NCBI GenBank assembly: GCA_934196725.1 | Contig: CAKPWR010000034.1 | Span: 1-28,777 of the forward strand | Length of the DNA stretch: 28,777 nucleotides | Origin: an uncultured Prevotella sp. | Lineage (GTDB): Bacteria; Bacteroidota; Bacteroidia; Bacteroidales; Bacteroidaceae | Direction: 5' to 3' | Part shown: one piece after another, positions 15,903-24,064 of the stretch | How positions within the stretch are numbered: the stretch's first letter is position 1 | How the letters are laid out: each line of letters starts with the position of its first letter | Position numbers and translations under genes: made by a program | Notes under the pieces: generated by a model | Seen by the model: only the letters and a program-made list of their open reading frames with translations | Database searches by the model: none | Told to the model about the DNA's origin: nothing

Positions 15903-15903
15903 C

Positions 15904-17187
15904 TTATCTTTTCAAATCCCTATCCACCATGGCGCAGACACAGGAATCAGACCATACATTCTCTGCCGTCTCTACCATGTCGATAATGGTATAGATTGGC
16001 AGGATGATGCCCATGATTCCGATAGGAGCATTGATACCGGACATCAGAGATAGGGTAAGGAAATAACATCCCATCGGCACTCCTGCATTACCCACTGCTG
16101 AGATAACTGAAATGAAGAGCCAGAGAATCATCGTAGTCCAAGGTAAAGGCATTCCTCCATTCTGCATCAGGAATAAGGAGGTTACGAGGATAAACGCAGC
16201 GCAACCATTCATGTTGATGGTAGTACAGATAGGCAATACGAAGCGGGAAACCTGATTGGAAACTCCCAGTCTGTCTTCTGCTGTCTGCATCGTCACCGGC
16301 AACGTAGCAGCAGAACTCTTTGTAAACAGAGCCATTAATACTGCCGGCATCATCTTACCCAAAGTGCGCACTGGGTTCAAACCTCTTGCCAAGAGGAAGA
16401 GCGGAAGGATGATGAAGAATTGAATGACATTACCTCCCAGGATAACAGCTACGTACTTTCCTAGAGAAGCCATCACGATACCCGCAGAGAACTGGGCTGA
16501 GAGTTGTGCTGCAAAGGCAACGATACCCAGAGGCAGAGCCCAGATTAATCCATGAATCAGCATGAAAAGCAGATCCTGTAATCCAAACAATCCCTTCATC
16601 ACGACTTCTTTCTTATCGCTTGATGGCATCTTGGCTAAAGCAATACCTGCTGCTGCCGCCAAAATCAATATAGAGAGTACATTTCCTTCGGCAAACGGCT
16701 TGATGATGTTGTTGGGTATTACCCCAAGAATATGGTCATAATAGCTGGTTTCTCCCAGCTTTTGGGGAACATCTGCCATACCGCTCTGTACCAAGGCAGT
16801 AGGTAAATTGCCTGGAGAAACGATGTTGTAGAGCACCAGTCCCACTGCTGCAGCTGCTATCGTCGTGAGCAGGGTGTAGGTGATGGCGTGGCGGAATATC
16901 TTACCGGTATCTGCCTGGTTGCCCAAGGATGCCAGGGTTGTGATAACTGCCAAGGCTATGGTTGGTACTGCCAGAAGCTGGAATAAGCGGGTATAGACCG
17001 TGGCTATGAAATTCATCAGACCATCCAGCCAGCTGATGCCGAACATACCCAAGACGGCGCCTACTATCAAAGCGCCAATCCATAGTACCAGCTGCTGGGT
17101 TTGCTTATTCTTCACTCCTTTTTGCTTACTGCAGCCAGCATTGCTGTCCGGCTGTCTATTTCCCATATCATTCATTGTTTCTACCAT
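15904..17187 (-). CDS. Dicarboxylate/amino acid:cation symporter (DAACS)
   Basis: 427-residue intact member of the DctA/GltP family, which takes up dicarboxylates or acidic amino acids with Na+ or H+ across the inner membrane. The re-entrant serine-rich loop TKSSAATLP (289-297) and the NMNGCA motif (325-330, the family's NMDGT region, with C in place of T) are present. It has about eight hydrophobic segments. The minus-strand -7 box TACCTTTG is 27 bp ahead of the ATG, so the leader is very short. It stands divergent from an ATPase/nuclease gene. Two decayed partial copies of this same gene lie at 21874-22194 and 26195-26221. Substrate is not decided. Confidence 0.92.
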   Translation of the reverse strand: MVETMNDMGNRQPDSNAGCSKQKGVKNKQTQQLVLWIGALIVGAVLGMFGISWLDGLMNFIATVYTRLFQLLAVPTIALAVITTLASLGNQADTGKIFRHAITYTLLTTIAAAAVGLVLYNIVSPGNLPTALVQSGMADVPQKLGETSYYDHILGVIPNNIIKPFAEGNVLSILILAAAAGIALAKMPSSDKKEVVMKGLFGLQDLLFMLIHGLIWALPLGIVAFAAQLSAQFSAGIVMASLGKYVAVILGGNVIQFFIILPLFLLARGLNPVRTLGKMMPAVLMALFTKSSAATLPVTMQTAEDRLGVSNQVSRFVLPICTTINMNGCAAFILVTSLFLMQNGGMPLPWTTMILWLFISVISAVGNAGVPMGCYFLTLSLMSGINAPIGIMGIILPIYTIIDMVETAENVWSDSCVCAMVDRDLKR

Positions 17188-17213
17188 AATTTTAAACTAT
17201 TATTTTTAGAAGA

Positions 17214-17221
17214 CAAAGGTA
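17214..17221 (-). promoter_or_regulatory. -7 box of the symporter promoter
   Basis: The minus strand reads TACCTTTG, with ATTG about 20 bp upstream as a weak -33 element. The same box is kept in the decayed module 2 copy near 22223. Confidence 0.65.
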
Positions 17222-17261
17222 ATATTTTTTGTCCTTATCAGCAATCCCATAAATATGGTAT

Positions 17262-17351
17262 TTTGCAATCTCGTTATTTTTTTCGGGCTATTCCTTTGCT
17301 TGTATCATTATTTTTTGTAACTTTGCCGAAAGAATTTAAAAAGGCAGCAAT
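17262..17351 (+). promoter_or_regulatory. ATPase promoter cassette, copy 1
   Basis: TTTG (17295-17298) and TAACTTTG (17318-17325) are exactly 19 bp apart. The cassette runs from GCAATCTCGTTATT to GGCAGCAATATG and is nearly identical to the copies ahead of 14701 and 22358. Confidence 0.88.
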
Positions 17352-18938
17352 ATGAAATATCCTATAGGAATACAAGACTTCGAAAAAATCATAGAGGGTG
17401 GATATGTTTATCTTGATAAAACTGCTCTCGTTTATGATTTGGTACATAATGGCAATATTTACTTTCTGAGTCGTCCTCGACGATTCGGAAAGTCGTTGCT
17501 CGTATCTACTTTAAAATGCTATTTCGAGGGAAAGAAGGAACTTTTTAAAGGACTTGCCATCGACAAACTGGAGAAGGAGTGGAAGCAATATCCGGTATTT
17601 CATCTTGATTTCAATGGTAATAACTTTACTAATCCTGGAGAACTTGAGGTCATGTTAGAGAACTTTGTTGCATCGCAAGAGATGATATATGGTAAAAGTC
17701 CTTTCAGAGATTCCTTAGGAGGTCGTTTTGAATATGTATTGAAAGCAGCTCATGAGAAAACAGGGCTTCGTGCCGTGGTGTTAATTGATGAGTATGATAA
17801 GCCAATATTAGATGTGCTTGATACACAAATCAAAACATCAATAAAGGGTGAAGAACGGTTATTGGAAGACTGGCATCGCGAAATCTTGAAAGGTTTCTAT
17901 AGTGTCTTCAAGGCTGCCGATGCTAATTTACAGTTTGTTTTACTCACAGGTGTCACCAAGTTTTCGCAGGTAAGCGTATTTAGTGGTTTCAATCAGCCTA
18001 ACGACATCAGTATGGACGAGCATTATGAGGCACTTTGTGGCATTACGGAAGAGGAACTGTATTCCACTTTCGAGAAACAGATCAAAGCGATGGCTGTGAG
18101 ATACAAGACCACAGAGGAAGGGATGAAATACAAGCTGAAAAGAATGTTTGATGGTTACCACTTCAGTCCCAATATGCTTGATATCTATAATCCTTTCAGC
18201 ATCTTGAATGCCTTTAGCAAGAACAGACTGGATGATTATTGGTTCCGCACAGGTTCGCCAACTTATCTGGTTCGTTTGTTGACGCATTTTGATGAGAATA
18301 TCAACGAAATCGTCAACAAATATTATCCAGTAAGTAGCTTTATCGACTATAAGGCAGACAAAGAGGCACCCTTGCCAATGATTTATCAGAGCGGTTATCT
18401 TACTATCAAAGATTGGGAAATGGATACAAATTCTTATCTTCTGGATTTTCCGAATGATGAGGTAAAACATGGCTTTTTGACCATGTTGGCAACAAGTTAT
18501 TTGAAACCTTCAGGTTCTACGGATGCCTGGGTTGTTCAGGTTGTAAAGGTAATGAAAGAAGGCGATTGCAGGGAATTGGAGAATCTCTTGACATCCTTCT
18601 TTGCCAGCATTCCTTATAACCAGCGTCGCAAGGACGATGAGCGAGAGAAGGAGCGTTACTTCCAATACACCTTCTATCTCGTATTGAGAATGATCAGCTG
18701 TTTCACGGTCTTCATCGAAAAGCAGCAAAGCGAAGGTAGGGTAGATTGCGTGGTAGAGACTCCGAACTATATCTACATCTTCGAATTCAAGCGTGATGGT
18801 TCGGCAGAGGAAGCCCTTAAGCAAATAGAGGATATGGGCTATGTCAGGGAATATGCGGCAGATGGCAGAAAAATTTATCAGATAGGCTGCAACTTCTCAT
18901 CGAAGACGGGAACCATTGATGGATGGAAAATGAAGTAG
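17352..18938 (+). CDS. AAA-like ATPase fused to PD-(D/E)XK nuclease domain, type 1 (copy A)
   Basis: 528-residue protein of the AAA-ATPase_like (PF09820) plus PDDEXK_9 (PF08011, formerly DUF1703) type, greatly expanded in Bacteroidota. Walker A is RPRRFGKSLL with K47; Walker B is AVVLIDEYDK with D146-E147. An arginine-like TGVTKFSQVSVFSGFNQ block follows the ATPase core. The C-terminal nuclease-like site is D465 in GRVD and E478/K480 in FEFK. Biological role is unknown; involvement in recombination, phage defence or mobile DNA has been suggested on fold grounds. Its first about 85 codons and last about 110 codons are nearly identical to the gene at 22358, while the middle is much more diverged. 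Confidence 0.9.
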   Translation: MKYPIGIQDFEKIIEGGYVYLDKTALVYDLVHNGNIYFLSRPRRFGKSLLVSTLKCYFEGKKELFKGLAIDKLEKEWKQYPVFHLDFNGNNFTNPGELEVMLENFVASQEMIYGKSPFRDSLGGRFEYVLKAAHEKTGLRAVVLIDEYDKPILDVLDTQIKTSIKGEERLLEDWHREILKGFYSVFKAADANLQFVLLTGVTKFSQVSVFSGFNQPNDISMDEHYEALCGITEEELYSTFEKQIKAMAVRYKTTEEGMKYKLKRMFDGYHFSPNMLDIYNPFSILNAFSKNRLDDYWFRTGSPTYLVRLLTHFDENINEIVNKYYPVSSFIDYKADKEAPLPMIYQSGYLTIKDWEMDTNSYLLDFPNDEVKHGFLTMLATSYLKPSGSTDAWVVQVVKVMKEGDCRELENLLTSFFASIPYNQRRKDDEREKERYFQYTFYLVLRMISCFTVFIEKQQSEGRVDCVVETPNYIYIFEFKRDGSAEEALKQIEDMGYVREYAADGRKIYQIGCNFSSKTGTIDGWKMK

Positions 18939-18949
18939 GTGATTTGCAA

Positions 18950-18995
18950 GAATATCCCGAAAATCAAGTCATATAGCTTTATTTTCGGGATATTC
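18950..18995 (+). terminator. Hairpin after ATPase copy A
   Basis: GAATATCCCGAAAAT (18950-18964) and ATTTTCGGGATATTC (18981-18995) form a perfect 15-bp stem with a 16-nt loop. Its right arm is the first part of the next promoter cassette, so stop signal and promoter are fused. Confidence 0.72.
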
Positions 18996-18996
18996 C

Positions 18997-19027
18997 TTTG
19001 CTTGTATCATTATTTTTTGTAACTATG
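18997..19027 (+). promoter_or_regulatory. ATPase promoter cassette with broken -7 box
   Basis: TTTG (18997-19000) is kept, but a deletion junction converts TAACTTTG into TAACTATG (19020-19027). Sequence upstream matches the cassette ahead of 24065; sequence downstream is internal to that gene. Probably inactive. Confidence 0.75.
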
Positions 19028-19124
19028 ATAACTTTACGAATACCGTGCTTAACGAGCATGGAGAGGATGTATATAGGGCTATCACGCACGCTGCAGGATT
19101 CTATCGAGACATCTTTAAGAAGTT
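19024..19124 (+). pseudogene. 101-bp remnant of a type 2 ATPase/nuclease gene
   Basis: This segment is almost identical to 24575-24675, inside the type 2 ATPase gene at 24065 (about codons 171-204, just after its Walker B). It is joined directly to the promoter cassette, so about 540 bp of promoter-proximal gene and the whole 3' part were lost. It shows that module 1 once carried a type 2 ATPase behind the type 1 gene, as module 2 still does. Confidence 0.88.
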
Positions 19125-19242
19125 CGACCTGTACGGTTGAAAAGTTTTTGAGAAAACAAATACTACCTGCCTTTTTCTTGTCTCGTGCCCTAAGTTTTAG
19201 TTAATTTTCCACGATTTCTTCGTATTTTTCATTTATAATGTG

Positions 19243-19250
19243 TAACTTTG
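19243..19250 (+). promoter_or_regulatory. -7 box ahead of the two small helical genes
   Basis: TAACTTTG matches TAnnTTTG and lies 28 bp ahead of the first ATG. A TTTTTC stretch about 19 bp upstream is a poor -33 element. Confidence 0.6.
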
Positions 19251-19278
19251 CACCAATATATTTAAAGTAATACAAACA

Positions 19279-19554
19279 ATGTTAACAATTGAAACAATAG
19301 ACTACCGAGATCAGGTAGGCAATATATTGAATGAGGTCTCCTTGATGCTGGAAGAAAAATATCAGCAATATGAGGCTCAGTTTCATGCTCCGTATAGTTC
19401 AAGTGAACCGACGGATGAAGAAAAGGATGCCCGTATCGAGGCAGGAAGTTTGGCTGTGGCTTATTCCAAGATGCAGAAATTCGTCTTACAACAGAGTAAT
19501 AAGCACCAGCTGGAAACAATTCGCATGTTACAGCGTGCAATCCATGAGTCGTAG
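19279..19554 (+). CDS. Small helical protein, unknown function (gene 1 of 2)
   Basis: 91-residue, soluble, charged product that looks wholly helical: LNEVSLMLEEKYQQYEAQF, then a short break at PYSSSEPTDEEKDARIE, then LAVAYSKMQKFVLQQSNKHQ. No signal peptide and no family recognised. A TAACTTTG box lies just upstream. A second helical gene follows after 22 bp. Composition is closer to the accessory ATPases than to core genes. It might be a small adaptor or phage-derived protein; evidence is lacking. Confidence 0.65.
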   Translation: MLTIETIDYRDQVGNILNEVSLMLEEKYQQYEAQFHAPYSSSEPTDEEKDARIEAGSLAVAYSKMQKFVLQQSNKHQLETIRMLQRAIHES

Positions 19555-19576
19555 AATTATTAATGGTAAGTGATTT

Positions 19577-19822
19577 ATGATACAGGAAGAGTTTATACAA
19601 GCTAAAATACTTCAGCAACAAGCTGATTTGAAAGCATTCATGACGGTTTTTAAATTCTTGAGCCAGAAGGCTAAGGAAACGGAAGAGGCAGGTCAACAAG
19701 ATAAGTTGCGAGCCTATAAGGAGGTAACGCAGCTTTTTAAAGATCGTATGGATAAAGTCACTGCGGAATTCGACAAGCTGATGGCGCAATATGAGTTTCA
19801 GAAGTCCCGAAAACGAAAATAA
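19577..19822 (+). CDS. Small coiled-coil protein, unknown function (gene 2 of 2)
   Basis: 81-residue product rich in K, E and Q, predicted almost entirely coiled coil (KILQQQADLKAFMTVFKFL, then DRMDKVTAEFDKLMAQYEF), ending in a basic tail KSRKRK. It starts 22 bp after the preceding small helical gene and ends about 35 bp before a 25-bp terminator stem, so the two genes form a self-contained operon. No family recognised. Confidence 0.65.
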   Translation: MIQEEFIQAKILQQQADLKAFMTVFKFLSQKAKETEEAGQQDKLRAYKEVTQLFKDRMDKVTAEFDKLMAQYEFQKSRKRK

Positions 19823-19856
19823 TGGAAGAAAACATGGCGATGGCAGGTTCTGGTAT

Positions 19857-19925
19857 AAGTGCCGATAGTGGTGCCAAAAGTGCCTGAAAAAGCAACTTTT
19901 GGCACCACTATCGGCACTTTTTCCC
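19857..19925 (+). terminator. Strong intrinsic terminator with 25-bp perfect stem
   Basis: Perfect inverted repeats at 19857-19881 and 19895-19919, with core GTGCCGATAGTGGTGCC, flank a 13-nt loop and are followed by a TTTTT tract. The stem is unusually long for a terminator. Confidence 0.88.
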
Positions 19926-19956
19926 AAATTTCCATCGTTTTTTCATTATTTAGCAT

Positions 19957-19964
19957 TATCTTTG
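19957..19964 (+). promoter_or_regulatory. -7 box of the DUF234-type ATPase gene
   Basis: TATCTTTG matches TAnnTTTG and lies 25 bp ahead of the ATG at 19989. A T-rich stretch about 20 bp upstream lacks a clean TTTG. Confidence 0.6.
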
Positions 19965-19988
19965 CACCAGATCAAAATTAAAGAAGAT

Positions 19989-21434
19989 ATGCTGCAAAAT
20001 ATCATTGGAAGAAAACGGTAAATTGAGCTGATAGAGAATTGTATCAATTCCGACAAGCCAGAATTCATCGCCATCTATGGCAGAAGACGAATCGGCAAAA
20101 CATATCTCGTCAAACAACTCTTGGGCGAGAAGTATTGTTTCTATATGACGGGGGTGTACCAATGCTCCAAGAACGAGATGCTCGCTTACTTCAGCGAGCA
20201 GTTGGCATTGTATTCCGGAAAGAAACAACCCAAACCTAAAAACTGGTTCGAGGCATTCTCTCAACTGCGTGTTTATCTCTCCACCCTATTGGAAGAAAGA
20301 GACCAAATCGTCATCTTCATAGACGAACTGCCATGGCTGGATACGCCGAAGTCTAATTTCATCCGTGCCCTAGACCTGTTTTGGAACGGATGGGCTTCAG
20401 ACCAGCCAAACATCAAGTTCATCGTCTGCGGTTCTGCTACTACCTGGATGACCAATAAGCTTTTGGGTGACAAAGGCGGCTTGCATAATCGGGTAACCAG
20501 AAAAATTTACCTCGCCCCCTTTGACCTTAACGAGACAGAGCTTTTCTTACAATCAAAAGGTATCGTATGGACACGCCATCAGATAGCAGAATGCTACATG
20601 ATTATGGGAGGCACGCCATTTTACCTCAACATGATAGACAAGCAATATAGCTTGCCTCAAAATATTGACATGCTTTTTTTCGCAGAAGGCGCAGAACTAT
20701 CCAATGAATACGAGTTCCTGTTCCGCTCACTCTTTAAGGATTCCATACTTTACCGCAGAATTGTGGAACTTCTTGCCAAGAAAAAGGTGGGTATGACAAG
20801 AGAAGATGTGATGAAGGCGTTGCATCTCACATCGGGCGGGAAACTGACTGAGGCATTTAATGACCTCATCAGTTGCGACTTCATTAGGAAATATAACTCT
20901 TTCGGGAACAAATCGAACGGTGCCATGTATCAGTTGACCGACCTCTATACCTTGTTCTATTTACATTATATAAAAGGTAAAGAAGAGACCGACGAACATC
21001 TTTGGAGCAACATGATAGACTCTCCATCCCATCGTGCCTGGAGCGGCTATGCTTTCGAGCAGCTCTGCCTTCACCATATCTCGCAAATCAAGAAGAAGCT
21101 AGGTATTCTGGGAGTACAGACGAATGTATATTCCTGGCAACAGAAAGCCAACAAGGAAAAAGGAATTGAAGGTGCACAGATTGACCTTATATTAGACCGC
21201 AGGGACCAGATTATCAATCTCTGCGAAATGAAGTATTCTCTCAAGGCATACGACATCACCCCTGCTTATCTGCAAAAACTGCTGGACAGAAGAGAAATCT
21301 TCCGCCAAGCGTCAAATACCAGTAAGGCACTGCATCTAACTTTCGTTACAGCTGTAGGATTAAAGAAGAATGCCCAGGAAGGCATGATTCAGAGCGAAGT
21401 GGAATTGGACGATTTATTCGGAGAAAAAATATAA
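19989..21434 (+). pseudogene. ATPase/DUF234 protein interrupted by an early in-frame TAA
   Basis: The full frame from ATG 19989 encodes MLQNIIGRKR, then TAA (20019-20021, codon 11), then continues open for 470 codons. The continuation begins IELIENCINSDKPEFIAIYG and contains Walker A GRRRIGKT at codons 31-38. Relatives normally read GRKRE-I-EL here, so the stop looks like GAA changed to TAA. Walker B (VIFIDELPWLD) and a C-terminal DUF234/PD-(D/E)XK-like site (AQIDLIL, CEMKYS) are intact. The first usable restart codon I see is TTG at 20121, which lies after Walker A, so a restarted 437-residue protein would lack the P-loop. It is therefore probably inactive, recently so, since nothing else is damaged. 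Confidence 0.85.
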
Positions 21435-21489
21435 GTACATTCTGATGTCCATATCCCATCGTTCACAGTCGATGATGGCACGCCGAAAG

Positions 21490-21873
21490 GGCGTTATGAA
21501 GAATGAGTTTTCTTTACATTAGCTTGGCTGAGATTCTCGTATTTTCAGACGCTTATTGTTTCTTTGAGAATATCGCAAATATGAAGAAGAATAGGAATTT
21601 ATTGATAATCAGGTATTTATAATTTCTTGACAAGATGTTGCCGTTGAGGAAAATCTATAGTTGTACGACTATAACCCCTATAGTTGTACAACTGTAACCT
21701 TATAGTCGTACAACTATAGGTCTTGTTCTTAATATAGAGCAGAAAACAAGGATTCCCGACCTCTCAATTCCCCTTATTTTTATCGCTAGATTCAATATTT
21801 GTAGGTATATAAAATTTGGTTATAAATTTTGACGGGAGGTTGTTGGGTTGGACGGATGCTTGATGGGGTGATT
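21490..21873. repeat. Module-boundary repeat, copy 1 (384 bp)
   Basis: Closely matches 25833-26194 along its length, from GGCGTTATGAAGAATGAG to GGATGCTTGATGGGGTGATT. It follows an ATPase gene and precedes symporter-derived sequence in both places. It carries three CTATAG-type palindromes (21655-21719). Short open frames inside it are not conserved and I do not call them genes. Confidence 0.88.
21655..21719. repeat. Three CTATAG-type palindromes in tandem
   Basis: Units at 21655-21673, 21678-21696 and 21700-21719 are variants of CTATAGTTGTACAACTATAG, two with a TTGTACGAC or TCGTACAAC centre. The copy at 25998-26040 has two units and the one at 15863-15902 has two. Confidence 0.82.
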
Positions 21874-22194
21874 ATCTTTTCAAATCCCTATCCACCATGG
21901 CACAGACACAGGGTCAGGAAATAACATCCCATCGGCACACCTGCATTACCCACTGCTGAGATAACAGAAATGAAGAGCCAGAGAATCATCGTAGACCAAG
22001 GTAAAGGCATTCCTCCATTCTGCATCAGGAATAAGGAGGTTACAAGGATAAATGCTGCACAACCATTCATGTTGATGGTAGTACAGATAGGCAATACGAA
22101 GCGAGAAACTTTATTGGAAACTCCCAATCTGTCTTCTGCAGCCAGCATTGCTATCCAGCTGTCTATTTCCCATATCATTCATTGTTTCTACCAT
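21874..22194 (-). pseudogene. Decayed partial copy of the DAACS symporter gene
   Basis: Three blocks match the intact symporter at 15904-17187: its stop end, a block covering the NMNGCA region, and its first about 20 codons. Two internal deletions join them. One removes about 115 bp (junction at a shared AGG), the other about 850 bp (junction at a shared CTGC). From the native ATG (22194) the frame reads 27 codons and then stops, because the larger deletion shifts the frame. The upstream region with the TACCTTTG box is preserved. Confidence 0.9.
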
Positions 22195-22268
22195 AATTTT
22201 AAACTATTATTTTTAGAAGGCAAAGGTATAATTTTTTATCTTTGTCAACAATCCCACAAATATGGTAT

Positions 22269-22357
22269 TTTGCAATCTCATTATTTTTTCGGGCTATTTC
22301 TTTGCTTGTATCATTATTTTTTGTAACTTTGCCGAAAGAATTTAAAAAGGCAGCAAT
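22269..22357 (+). promoter_or_regulatory. ATPase promoter cassette, copy 2
   Basis: TTTG (22301-22304) and TAACTTTG (22324-22331) are 19 bp apart, in sequence nearly identical to 17262-17351. Confidence 0.88.
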
Positions 22358-23944
22358 ATGAAATATCCTATAGGAATACAAGACTTCGAAAAAATCATAG
22401 AGGGTGGATATGTTTATCTTGATAAAACAGATCTCGTTTATGATTTGGTACATGATGGCAATATTTACTTTCTGTGTCGTCCAAGACGATTCGGAAAGTC
22501 CTTGCTCGTATCTACCTTGAAATGCTATTTCGAGGGGAAAAAGGAGTTGTTCAAGGGGCTTGCCATCGACAAACTGGAGAAGGAGTGGAAGCAATATCCT
22601 GTGTTTCATATAGATTTCAATGGCATTAATTTTACTGATGCAGGAATGTTGGATAAAACCCTGTTAGGTTTTGTCGAACGACAGGAAAAAATATATGGGA
22701 GGGATGAGTTTGCAGAAGGATTGGGAAGCCGATTTGTATCTGTCCTCAAAGCTGCCCATGAGAAAACAGGTCTTCGTGCTGTTGTCTTGATTGATGAATA
22801 CGACAAGCCTTTGCTAGATGTCTTGGACCAAGATTTGAATATTACAATCAATGGTCAGAAGAGAAAGTTGGAGGAATGGAATAGAGAAGTTTTGAAAGGT
22901 TTTTATTCAGTTTTCAAGGCAGCCGATGCCGATTTGCAGTTTGTTTTGTTGACTGGCGTTACCAAGTTCTCTCAGGTGAGTGTGTTCAGTGGTTTTAACC
23001 AACCTGATGACATTAGCTTGGATGAGCACTATGAGGCTCTTTGTGGAATCACCAAGGAAGAACTATATACGACCTTTAGGGAGCAAATCAAGGCAATGGC
23101 AGAGAGATATAGGGTTTCAGAGGCTGAGATGAAGTATAAGTTGAAACGTAAGTTCGACGGTTATCATTTTAGCTCTGACATGCTCGATATCTATAATCCG
23201 TTTAGTATCTTGAATTCTTTGAGCAAGAAGAGACTAAGTGACTTTTGGTTTCGTACTGGTACACCAACTTATTTGGTTCGCTTGCTTTCCCATTTTAAGG
23301 AGAATTTGAATGAGTTGACTGGCAAGTATTATCCAACAAGTAGTTTCGTGGATTATCGAGCAGATGTAGAAGCGCCATTGCCTATGATTTATCAGAGTGG
23401 CTATCTTACGATAAAGGATTGGAACATGAATACGGATTCCTATCTTTTGGATTTTCCGAATGATGAGGTAAAAAATGGTTTCCTTACTTTGGTGGCTACT
23501 AGCTATTTACAGCCAAAAGAGTCGACTGATGCTTTTGTTTTACAAGTGGTGAGTGCTATGGACGTGGGCGATTGTAAACAGTTGGAGAAACTGCTCACTT
23601 CCTTCTTTGCCAGCATTCCATACACGCAGCGTCGCAAGGATGATGAGCGAGAGAAGGAGCGTTATTTCCAATACACCTTCTATCTTGTATTGAGAATGAT
23701 CAGCTGTTTCACGGTCTTCATCGAAAAACAGCAAAGCGAAGGTAGGGTAGATTGCGTGGTTGAGACCCAGAATTATATCTACATCTTCGAGTTCAAGCGT
23801 GATGGTTCGGCTGAGGAAGCTCTGAAGCAGATAGAGGATATGGGCTATGCCAGGGAATATGCTGCAGATGGCAGAAAGATTTATCAGATAGGCTGCAACT
23901 TCTCATCGAAGACGGGAACCATTGATGGGTGGAAAATGAAGTAG
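22358..23944 (+). CDS. AAA-like ATPase fused to PD-(D/E)XK nuclease domain, type 1 (copy B)
   Basis: 528 residues, collinear with the gene at 17352. Walker A RPRRFGKSLL (K47), Walker B VVLIDEYDK (D146-E147) and the C-terminal D465/E478/K480 nuclease-like triad are all kept. Against copy A, the first about 85 codons and last about 110 codons are nearly identical at the DNA level. The centre differs at many synonymous and amino-acid positions, for example NFTDAGMLDKTLLGFVERQE versus NFTNPGELEVMLENFVASQE. The same promoter cassette and 3' hairpin flank both. Followed 120 bp on by a type 2 ATPase. Role unknown. Confidence 0.9.
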   Translation: MKYPIGIQDFEKIIEGGYVYLDKTDLVYDLVHDGNIYFLCRPRRFGKSLLVSTLKCYFEGKKELFKGLAIDKLEKEWKQYPVFHIDFNGINFTDAGMLDKTLLGFVERQEKIYGRDEFAEGLGSRFVSVLKAAHEKTGLRAVVLIDEYDKPLLDVLDQDLNITINGQKRKLEEWNREVLKGFYSVFKAADADLQFVLLTGVTKFSQVSVFSGFNQPDDISLDEHYEALCGITKEELYTTFREQIKAMAERYRVSEAEMKYKLKRKFDGYHFSSDMLDIYNPFSILNSLSKKRLSDFWFRTGTPTYLVRLLSHFKENLNELTGKYYPTSSFVDYRADVEAPLPMIYQSGYLTIKDWNMNTDSYLLDFPNDEVKNGFLTLVATSYLQPKESTDAFVLQVVSAMDVGDCKQLEKLLTSFFASIPYTQRRKDDEREKERYFQYTFYLVLRMISCFTVFIEKQQSEGRVDCVVETQNYIYIFEFKRDGSAEEALKQIEDMGYAREYAADGRKIYQIGCNFSSKTGTIDGWKMK

Positions 23945-23955
23945 GTAATCTGTAA

Positions 23956-24001
23956 GAATATCCCGAAAATCAAGTCATATCGCTTTATTTTCGGGATATT
24001 C
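23956..24001 (+). terminator. Hairpin between the two ATPase genes of module 2
   Basis: GAATATCCCGAAAAT (23956-23970) and ATTTTCGGGATATTC (23987-24001) form a perfect 15-bp stem. The right arm runs straight into the promoter of the next gene. Same arrangement as at 18950-18995. Confidence 0.72.
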
Positions 24002-24002
24002 T

Positions 24003-24033
24003 TTTGCTTGTATCATTATTTTTTGTAACTTTG
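24003..24033 (+). promoter_or_regulatory. Promoter of the type 2 ATPase gene
   Basis: TTTG (24003-24006) and TAACTTTG (24026-24033) with 19-bp spacing, the core of the shared promoter cassette. Downstream of the -7 box the leader diverges from the type 1 copies. Confidence 0.86.
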
Positions 24034-24064
24034 CCGAAAAATAGTGTTTTAAATCAATTGTGTC

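Noticed and set aside
18998..19204. 68-codon plus-strand open frame
   Set aside because: It reads the promoter cassette and the type 2 ATPase remnant in a frame unrelated to the intact gene.
21888..22178. 96-codon minus-strand open frame as a short transporter
   Set aside because: It is the deletion-fused symporter remnant read from an out-of-frame ATG. Too few membrane segments remain for a transporter.
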